Positions 56,273-64,000 of a DNA stretch of 64,000 bases are shown here, in pieces. Under the pieces are notes generated by a model that saw only the letters and a program-made list of their open reading frames with translations, had not been told where the DNA came from and searched no databases. This DNA comes from Umbilicaria muhlenbergii (lineage: Eukaryota > Ascomycota > Lecanoromycetes > Umbilicariales > Umbilicariaceae): assembly GCA_000611775.1 (NCBI GenBank), contig KK106987.1, positions 558,001-622,000 of the forward strand. Direction: 5' to 3'. How positions within the stretch are numbered: the first letter of the stretch is position 1; the number at the start of each line of letters is the position of its first letter. The translations under genes were made by a program, and so were the position numbers.

Positions 56273-57874
56273 TCACTGCTCGAAAGGTGGCGAAATATGT
56301 GTGGGAAACGAAGGTGAAGGTGGCGTGAAGAAAAACCGGCTAGGATGGCTTTTGCGCTGGACTGAGGGACGTGGGGCTAGAGTTGAAGGTGATCAGGGAT
56401 CCCTTCCACCGTTGGTCAAGTGAAGTAAGACAAGAAGTGGTAGTGTATAGGTACTCGGAGTAAGTTATGGAGTAGACTAAGGTACCTTAAGGAAGTAGGT
56501 ATGACGTCTGCCACCCTCGGCATGGCAATTTGACAATTAAGGTAAGGTAGCATCTTGAGGTGGACATCATCTTATCGAATTGAGGGCATACGAGGTAATA
56601 CGATTGGATCAGAGGTGTTCTTCGCGTCCATGGTCAATTGTCTTTCATTTCGTCCTTGTCATAGATGGAGACCATCAACACGAAACCAACCAGAGCAACG
56701 CAGAGACGATCGTGGAAATGCTGCAGTCTAGTGTCAGAGTCGGGGGATAGAAAGAGCTGCCTGAGTTTGGTGGGAGACCCCACCTTTGAAGCTTCCCGTC
56801 TACGGCAGCCTAAATCGAACGGTTGCGACTAAGGTAAGCAAGGAATGACGATGGCATTTGCGAAAATGGCATTCTACCACGTACATTGCTATCGGGTCCG
56901 GAAGGCCCTCCCCGCCAGTCATCTCGCTCTTATTTACAACAACACTCAAGCACTCCCGGAGGCAGCACCGGCGCACTCTCGATTGTGATTCGTTGTAGCT
57001 TTCTTGCCTACTCCTTCCCTACGTTGATTGTACGCTTCCGCTTCTTGTATTATTATTGAGAGTAAGGCTTCACCCTTGTACTCTGCCACAGATACTTTAG
57101 AATCCCTCGACCCTGTAGCGCTTTCTACGTCTTCACGACCTCAAGTAATGATGATTGGTGCGCGGTGGAACAGGCCGTGACTGACCTATCAGAACCTGAA
57201 GCCAGTGAACGCACAACCTGCTCCTACATCATATTAATCTCGCCCGATCATTGCAAGAAGCAGCAAACGTCATGAATGTAGAGGAACAAAGTTGAGCACA
57301 CAAATAATGACGATGGTTCTTTCCCACTGCGTATTCGTCAGGCTTACCGTGGCTCTGCTGAGACTGGCATTTGAGCCAAAACACTCTCTATTGACGATAG
57401 TGCAAAATTTCTACGCCGTGAGAGCTTTTACGAAAGGTTCTTCCCATGCAGGATTTGAGCATTTTCCGTAAGATGTTGGAACGAGGCCGGATATCCATAA
57501 AGATGCATACGACGTAATGCCTCAGTCATGAAGCTGGGCTGCTGATACCAGGGCTGCTAAGTGCCCTAAGAACCATTTACTAATTCCTACAGTTGAAGCA
57601 TTTGTCATGTTTTGTATCAGAACACTTTGAAAAAGCTGAATTACTGGCTTTTTGCCTTGCGCCCTCAAACTTACGATTTCTGTCACGGGAGAGACCAGCC
57701 CTAGATTATGTAAGCGAGCCACAAACGAGAACTTGAAATCTCGACCCTTGACCAAAATCCAGCGTAGGACGATCGATCAGCAACCAGCAACCCGGCACCC
57801 ATTTCATCCTCCCACGGTCGGTAACATTGCTTTCCATACAAACTCATTGCTAATAGCACCTAGCCACCATCACA
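56273..57874. other. Divergent catalase/RPL31 promoter region
   Basis: 1.6 kb. Motifs GGTACCTTAAGG and AAGGTAAGGTAG occur at 56478-56550. A minus-strand ORF (57522-57755) has no family similarity. No RNA gene recognised. Confidence 0.5.
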
Positions 57875-58473
57875 ATGCCACCTAAAGCTCCGAAAGCCTC
57901 GCGCCCGGCCGGCAAGACTGGCGGGCGCTCTGCCATCGCCGACGTAGTCGCGCGCGAATACACCATCCACCTACACAAGAGAGTACGTCTCCACCTACAC
58001 AATCATACCGATTTAGTTTGATGAAGTCCATTCGATGGCCCGCAAGGGTATTTGGGACGGAAGACTAAGTTTCGTGTGGCAATCACTAGGTACACGGCGT
58101 GTCGTTCAAGAAGCGGGCTCCCCGAGCGATTAAGGAGATTAGGAATTTTGCGGAAAAGGCCATGGTACGGATCCCCTAACTTCTTGTCTTCATGCTTGAA
58201 CTCAGGCAGCGAAGAAGAGAGACGTTCCAGTCATCATTGACTTGAACTGATTATTCTGCGTTACAGGGCACTCACGATGTCCGTCTTGACCCTCAACTCA
58301 ATAAGAAAGTCTGGGAATCCGGCATCAAGGGCGTTCCGTTCCGACTGCGCGTACGTATCTCGCGGAAGCGCAACGACGAGGAGGGCGCGAAGGAGAAGCT
58401 GTACAGTTACGTGCAGGCGGTCAACGTGAAGAACCCTAAGGGATTACAGACAGCGGTTGTGGAGGATGCTTAG
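57875..58473 (+). CDS. RPL31: 60S ribosomal protein L31 (eL31)
   Basis: Join 57875-57982, 58090-58164, 58267-58473 encodes 129 residues. Basic N-terminus MPPKAPKASRPAGKTGG, then VVAREYTIHLHKR, VHGVSFKKRAPRAIKEIRNF, MGTHDVRLDPQLNKKVWESG, FRLRVRISRKRND and YVQAVNVKNPKGLQTAVVED match eL31 throughout. It sits near the polypeptide exit tunnel of the large subunit. Both introns (107 and 102 nt) are about twice the usual length here, as is common for ribosomal protein genes, and end exactly at codon boundaries. Confidence 0.97.
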
Positions 58474-58853
58474 GGGAGGAGGATGATATGGACGATGATA
58501 CCCAGAGGGTAAGGGGAAGCTTGGAGTGTGCTTGTGCGATAAGCCTCTTCGCCATTTAGTGGCATAGCCGGATAAAACACACGAGGTGCATTCTATCATA
58601 CTTGCACTTGCTTGCTGCGACCGCGTATGAAGATTAACATCATGCTGGCTGGCGAATTTAGGCCTTCTGGAGTAACACATCGTGGCTACTTGCAAAGAGA
58701 AAAGATCAAGACGCCCAAAAACTGCTCCTAAATGCTTCACACACGATGGGCATTTTCGCCATGTTGAAACGCCTCGTTCCAAGTAGCCCTGGTACCTTTT
58801 CAGAGCTTCGTAACGCCTTTCAAATGCTTGCCAATACCAATTGATGCTCCTAT
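58474..58853. other. Convergent RPL31/CHK1 3' region
   Basis: 380 bp between converging stops. Nothing recognised beyond presumed UTRs. Confidence 0.5.
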
Positions 58854-60555
58854 TCAACTCTCGGGCTTGTAGACCGCATCTTTGCACAGAATGACAACCT
58901 TTTTGAAGAACCGTCTCCACTCCACCGGATCCCCTTTTACCTTGATGAAATTTACCTCCAGTAGAGCCTCCTCCAACCCCCCGCCCCCCATCTTCTCCAC
59001 GAGCACATCTCCGCTGATCGGACAGTTTCTGCTATCCGTCGTCTTGACCTTGATCCACGCTCTGTCGTCGCGACCTTCAAGCGCCGACGGGGACAATGTC
59101 GGCACAGGCACACCCAAGCGGTGCAAGGATTCTGAGATGATGGGAAGGAGAGCTGCAAAGGACCAAAGGGAAAAGAAGCGTGTGAGGGAGTGCGAGGGAA
59201 CGATATCCCGGAACTGACGCGCGTACTGGGTCCGAGTGAGTGGGACGGAAGGAGTAGCAGAGAATTGGGAGAACGATGGCTCTTCGGCGAGACGGTTATC
59301 CCAGCTACTGCTTCGAGTCAAGAAAGCTGTCTCGTTAGGCGTGGGTTGGCTGGCCGAAAAGGCTGTGTTGACGCCGGCGCGCGGTGGCCGCTCCCAATCA
59401 AAAGTGATATCGTGGGCTGGCGTCTCTGGCTGCGTGGAGGCGAACTTGGTATTCCAATCCTGGCTATCAACCTCCATGGTGTCTGCAGATCGCTGGCTGC
59501 GTTGCGAAGCCATTGGATCTTGAGAGAAATCTATTCGCATGCTCTCAAACATTTGGGTGGCCAGAGCGATTGGATTTGTGAGTCTGCCGTCCGCGCCGAG
59601 ATACGCGTTCTTCCTTGTGAACCAGGGATGGCGGCGGACGTCTTCAAGGGAGAAGCGAGTTATGGGGTCAACCCTCATTATACCACGAAGGAGGGATAGA
59701 GTCTCCGCCGGCAAGTTCCTCCACAATTCATCGTCTGGTCGGCCATTGGTTGTCACATACTCATTGAACTCGTAGCTCCGTTCCAAAGGCTCATCCCACG
59801 GTGTATTTCCCACCAGCAGTACGAACAGTACAACGCCGCAAGACCAGATGTCGACAAGATCACCGTAGTAGCCTTGACCGAGCTTTTTCCCCGTGCCGAT
59901 ATCACACGTCACCACTTCCGGGGCGGTGTAGGGCGGACTACCACAACTCGTTTTGCAGCTCTTCCGTATACCTTTATGGGAGAACAACGTGGACAAGCCA
60001 AAGTCCGCAATCTTCAGGTTCCCCTCGGCGGACAGCAAGATGTTCTCTGGCTTGATGTCCCGATGTCCTACGCCCTTTGAATGCATATATCCCACCGCGC
60101 TGATAAGCTGCGTGAAATAAAGGTGTGCAATGTCTTCCCCAACGCCTACATCGGACTCGATCTTGTCGAACAAATCGCCTCCCTCTGCAAGCTCCATGGC
60201 GATCCATCTCCAAGTAGGATCCTCACCGGCAAGGAAGAACTGTATTATGTTTGGATGATATCCGAGGTGTCTATGTAGCGTCGTCTCAAGGTCGAGCTGC
60301 TTCAGAGTGACTCTGCCATGGCGGACCGCGTAGGCCTTGTGGATAAACTTGACGGCGATGACGGTTTTCGGATTTTGGACTGGGACTGCTTTCTTGATGC
60401 TTGGATACATCAGTAACAAGCAGTTTGGGAAAGACCAATGAAAACGGAGCAATCTCCTACCATGCATACGCCCCTTGGCCGATGGTTTTGGATACTATGC
60501 GGAAGGGCAACTCGCTCTCGCTGGGCAGCGGCGCAAGCTGCGAATGGGCAATCAT
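58854..60555 (-). CDS. CHK1: DNA-damage checkpoint kinase CHK1
   Basis: Exons complement(58854-60399, 60461-60555) give 546 residues. The 61-nt intron joins the glycine loop (KTIGQGAYA-C) to IKKAVPVQN. Kinase landmarks are intact: VIAVK with Lys49, Glu70 in LDLETTLHRHL, HRDIKPEN with Asp146, ADFGLS with Asp164, YTAPEVV, and WSCGVVLFVLLVGNTPWDEP. Residues about 300-430 form a Ser/Gln/Thr-rich linker with several SQ/TQ sites (TQPETP, SASQPTP), candidates for ATR/Rad3 phosphorylation. The C-terminal KA1-like regulatory domain includes TRFFSLWSFAALLPIISESL and LEEALLEVNFIKVKGDPVEWRRFFK. Chk1 delays mitosis after replication stress. It is divergent from the E2-C gene. Confidence 0.95.
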
Positions 60556-61231
60556 GATGCGCGCTTGACCGGCCACTGCATGTGCTCCCAACACAAGTCA
60601 GCAAGCCGCTCGGAGAGGACCAGAATAGCAGACATTACGGAGTTTATCATCACAAACCAAGCAGGTGCTGAAACTCCTAATGATCTTGGCCTTGATCGTG
60701 ACCTCGATCTTGATAATCCAAGTGTCCAATCTCAGGGCTGGACCAATCAATCACGCTCGGGGCGCGTGCCTGGCGTGCCTGTCTCAAAGCGAGTGAGGCG
60801 TGTCAGGCGTGTCAGGCGTGTCGCCAAACCACGAAAAGCCATTCGCAACGAATATTCGCAAGAGCCGCGGGGCGACAGCGCTAGTCCACATGCGGGTGCG
60901 AGGAACGCCTCGGTCGTTGCTCAGCCAAATCGCCGAGTAAATAATAATGGAGCCCGGTCCTCGTGTCTTCCATCTGCTATAACTAAGGTACTATAACTAC
61001 GCCCGCTCCCGATAACTCCTTCTTTCCTACCACAGCCAGACATCCACTTTCGCAGTCCCTCCTTCTCCTCCAGCGTTTCCCGTCTGCAACAGTCGCACCG
61101 GTCATCGGGCCTGCTTCATCACTGTGCTGCCAAACCGTCAATTACTCTCATTCATCCCGCTTTTCTTTGTCCTCGAGCTGTGTTGCACAAACCCACAGAC
61201 AGATCCAAACACGCCCTTGCACGATCCAGTC
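60556..61231. other. Divergent CHK1/UBC11 promoter region with a 9-nt triplication
   Basis: 676 bp. Three tandem copies of a GTCAGGCGT-like unit lie at 60793-60819. A plus-strand ORF spanning them (60475-60996) overlaps the CHK1 start and looks like chance. Confidence 0.55.
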
Positions 61232-61986
61232 ATGGCGTACAACATGGAAGACACGCAGAACTCTGCCCCTGGCATCCCAACCGTGCACGAAGCGGCTAAA
61301 CTCGCACCCTCATCACGACGACAGGATACCCAGAGCGTCACGAAAAGGCAAGCACTCCAACCTCTCCAGCTCCCATGACCACGCCTCCCCCCCACCTCTG
61401 GCCAACCCTATCCAAGCACTACCACCACAACCACCACATCTAACGCTCTTGTTTTCTGCAGGCTTCAAACCGAACTGATGCAACTCATGCTCTCCACCAC
61501 GCCCGGCATCTCCGCCTTCCCCGACGCCGACGGCAACCTGCTCAATTGGACCGCGACCATCACGGGGCCCGCCGACACTCCTTACGAGACCCTACACTTC
61601 AAGCTCACCTTCAGCTTCCCCTCCAACTACCCATACAGTCCCCCGACCGTGCTCTTCAAAACACCCATCTACCATCCCAACGTCGATTTCTCCGGTCGCA
61701 TCTGCCTGGACATTCTCAAGGACAAGTGGAGCGCCGTGTACAACGTGCAGAGCGTGTTGCTGAGTCTGCAAAGTCTGCTGGGAGAACCGAACAAGTAAGT
61801 AGTCTCTCGACTGAGTACATAGAGCAAGGAGCGAGCGGAAGGAAACGTAGAGGATGATGAGCGCTGACAGAGTGGTCGAATAGCGCAAGTCCACTGAACG
61901 GGCAGGCGGCCGAGTTGTGGGACAAAGATCCGTCCGAGTTCAAGCGGCTCGTGCTGGCCCGACACGTCGAGCTCGACGACGAGTAA
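61232..61986 (+). CDS. UBC11: Ubiquitin-conjugating enzyme E2-C (UBC11/UbcP4, APC/C partner)
   Basis: Join 61232-61347, 61462-61794, 61884-61986 gives 183 residues. The first intron (114 nt) starts GC (AAAAG|GCAAGC), the second GT. After a 38-residue N-terminal extension, the UBC fold follows: [66 protein letters not shown] with catalytic Cys at about 120, [16 protein letters not shown] joined to [13 protein letters not shown]. The [11 protein letters not shown]-type stretch and long N-terminus mark the UBE2C branch, which initiates ubiquitin chains on mitotic APC/C substrates such as cyclin B. The start may alternatively be the second Met ([10 protein letters not shown]). It is convergent with the histidine kinase gene. 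Confidence 0.93.
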
Positions 61987-62735
61987 ATGATGCAACGGGC
62001 GGCTTTCTGCTTTGGCAGACCGTGGTTTTGGCTACCGGACGGCCACACCTGAGGGAACGATGGTTGGACATGGCGCGCAAACGCGTGGAGCAAGCTGGTG
62101 GCTTTCTTTCCTGTTGCATCGAACGGTGTCTGGGCGATAATGGGGTTGGACATGGCTTTTACGCGGAGCAGTACACGCGCACGGCGGTTGTAATGATAAA
62201 ATGTGGTCACTAGTATCATTAATACGTGCACCTACTCGAGCAGATTCGTGCATGAAGGGCACGAGAAGAACGATTTACATTTTGTGAGAGAAGGCGCTCT
62301 GGTGCGTGCGCCCGTTTCTTTCTACATGAAAATAATACACTAGGTCTCAGCACTCGTTACTTCGATGCCCCAACGCCATACTTCCCCGTATAGTCCTGAT
62401 CCCGAGACGCGCCACTGCGCTCTCGATAAGGCTACCAAGTAGCCAAACTCCTTAGAAATGCGGAAAAAGTTTTTAGAGATGACACATCAACGGCTTCGGC
62501 GTTTCATGTCGGTGGGCTGGCCCGCCAGACAGCTCAGCAGCCATCCAGGCGGTCAGCCACGTTACAAGCAGCTTTTCTCCAATATATGCCTCGTCACCAA
62601 ACGCCAATATCGAATCCATCGGCGCTGGCCGAAACTGCATGGGTTATCGTTGTACAATGAAGAAATAAAAGATTTATAAAGTCACAACAAGTCGGACGTT
62701 GAGAGGCGTTGGAAGGGACGCCACCCGAGAGGAGG
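61987..62735. other. Convergent UBC11/SLN1 3' region
   Basis: 749 bp between converging stops. Only short ORFs, and nothing recognised. Confidence 0.5.
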
Positions 62736-64000
62736 TCACGACATGGGCGAGACAGCCTCATCATGGGCGGGAGGGTTATTTTCCATGGGGGCCTTAGCTG
62801 CGAGTGGAGTCTGTTCGCTGCTGAACTTGGTGGAAGGTGGACTCTCACTGTCCTCTGGCGCCTCAGGGATCGTAGCGCAGTAGCGTTTTAAGACCTGCTT
62901 TAGAGCGGGCCGTCGAATCGGCTTAGGCAGGAAGAAGTCCATACCGGAATCCATGCATTCTTTGACGTTGCTTTCCTCGGAAAAGGCAGTGAGCGCGACA
63001 ATGGGTGCTGAGTAGCCCATTTCGCGAATGAGGCGGGTGCTCTGGAGCCCATCGAGGTTGGGCATCTATGTCGGTAATTAGAATGAAAGAATGAATGATT
63101 GTACACCAGGACTTCCGAAAAAATGGGGCTCACCTGGATGTCCATGAAGATAAGGTTAAATAATTTCTGCTGTTCCATACTCTCCTTGACCAACTCGAAT
63201 GCTTCTTGGCCATCTTTCGCGACTGTGACGTCTGTGTCGTTGTTAGCATGGTAGTCGTGATAGCGGTAAGAGGATAGCGTGCCGTAAATGTCCTCCAATT
63301 TCAACATCCTGAGAACCACTGTGGGTAATCAATGTTAGCGGTGTCGCTCCAAGTCCTGCGACAGCCCCTTACCTTCTTGATTAACCTTATTGTCCTCTGC
63401 CACAAGTACTCGCACCTTGCCGCCGCTTCGTGTCACCTCTGCAGCAACACGTTCCATTGCCGCTAGCTGATCGGTTGGCGACTCTAGAGGTGAGCTGGCT
63501 GCAAAAAAAGGCTGGCTCAGGCCCACAAGCCTTGGCTTTGCAGGCGTCTCGTATCCAGCCACTGGGGTGCTAGCATCCTGCGTCTTTTCAATCGAAACAT
63601 CAGACGACGAGCGATTCCGCGAAGGAATATATGGCTCATCTTTGATCGACACATTCATGCTGTTACGATGCGAGTCTTGATCAGGACTGAAGCTTATCGT
63701 GCTGTCGGCCCGTTCCTTGGTAAACTTCAACGGTATGCGCATTGTGAATGTACTACCAACGCCGACTTCGCTCTTGAGCGTTATTGAGCCTTTCATCAAG
63801 CCTGCCAGCTGCGAGCAAATGCTCAGGCCCAGACCTGTTCCCCCATATCTCTTGCTGAGTCCAAGATCACCCTGGACGAAGGGCTCGAAAACTTTCTGCT
63901 GCTGATTCTCGGGAATGCCAGGCCCGGAATCCTCGACCTCAAAATCGAAGACCAATGTCCTGGCATTGATAGGAGGAGGCGATGCAGAGCGATCTCGTTC
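62736..64000 (-). CDS. SLN1: SLN1-type hybrid histidine kinase, C-terminal part (cut by window end)
   Basis: Exons complement(62736-63065, 63134-63231, 63283-63318, 63373->64000). The visible part starts inside the HATPase domain ([30 protein letters not shown]), passes a Ser-rich linker, and ends with a receiver domain: [44 protein letters not shown] with the phospho-accepting Asp, [19 protein letters not shown]. The C-terminal tail is Pro/Ser-rich. This layout is that of the osmosensing kinase Sln1, which signals through a phosphorelay to the Hog1 MAPK pathway; sensor and dimerisation domains lie outside the window. Intron 63232-63282 has a GC donor (TACG|GCACGC) and is 51 nt with no stop, so retention would add 17 residues. 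Confidence 0.9.

Noticed and set aside
57983-58266. snoRNA inside the RPL31 introns
   Set aside because: A TGATGA-like box exists in intron 1 but no paired D box and no terminal stem were found.
60475-60996. 173-codon plus-strand ORF
   Set aside because: Overlaps the CHK1 first exon on the other strand and is dominated by the 9-nt repeat (RVRRVRR).
10341-64000. Biosynthetic or defence gene cluster
   Set aside because: Neighbouring genes have unrelated housekeeping roles on mixed strands; no synthase, tailoring enzymes or pathway regulator set is present.

Overview
The window reads as nuclear DNA of a filamentous ascomycete (Pezizomycotina). The evidence is short introns of about 50 nt, a Pezizomycotina-style gene set (RMD5, STB6, ATG2, CHK1, SLN1, DUR3, a large catalase with a DJ-1-like tail, a KP4-like secreted protein) and a mutated, AT-rich transposon block beside normal genes. 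A dothideomycete is my best guess at class, with low confidence.

Bases 1-10340 are an AT-rich, almost CpG-free transposon graveyard. From left to right it holds the 5' part of a broken Ty3/Gypsy LTR retrotransposon (minus strand), a 5'-truncated Tad/I-like LINE (plus strand), a Fot1/pogo-like DNA transposon inserted with a TA target duplication at the end of the LINE ORF, and about 2.3 kb of very AT-rich sequence with no recognisable content. Composition switches back to normal almost exactly at the RMD5 stop codon.

From 10341 to the end the window is gene-rich. In order: RMD5/GID2 E3 ligase (-), STB6-like Sin3-binding protein (+), TIM10 (-), mitochondrial lysyl-tRNA synthetase (+), KP4-like secreted protein (-), DUR3 urea transporter (-), a zinc-ribbon protein with a Gly/Pro tail (-), an SRA-YDG domain protein (+), a very large two-helix membrane protein of unknown function (-), ATG2 (-), a glutathione S-transferase (-), an adenosine-deaminase-family enzyme (-), a DUF2237 protein (-), transcription elongation factor ELL (+), a large-subunit catalase (-), ribosomal protein L31 (+), CHK1 (-), an E2-C/UBC11 ubiquitin conjugase (+), and the 3' part of an SLN1-type hybrid histidine kinase (-), cut by the window edge. 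I see no gene cluster. These are mostly independent housekeeping and stress genes. Two pairs share a theme: RMD5 and UBC11 in ubiquitin ligation, and CHK1 and UBC11 in cell-cycle control.

Exon structures were worked out by hand from splice signals and protein-family continuity, and every complete model adds up to a multiple of three. The most unusual results are a high share of GC-AG introns (5 of 44), a mutation pattern in the transposons that does not look like classical CpA-type RIP, a short element with a telomere-like tail inside a DUR3 intron, and a 53-codon upstream ORF in frame with STB6 and separated from it by one TGA.
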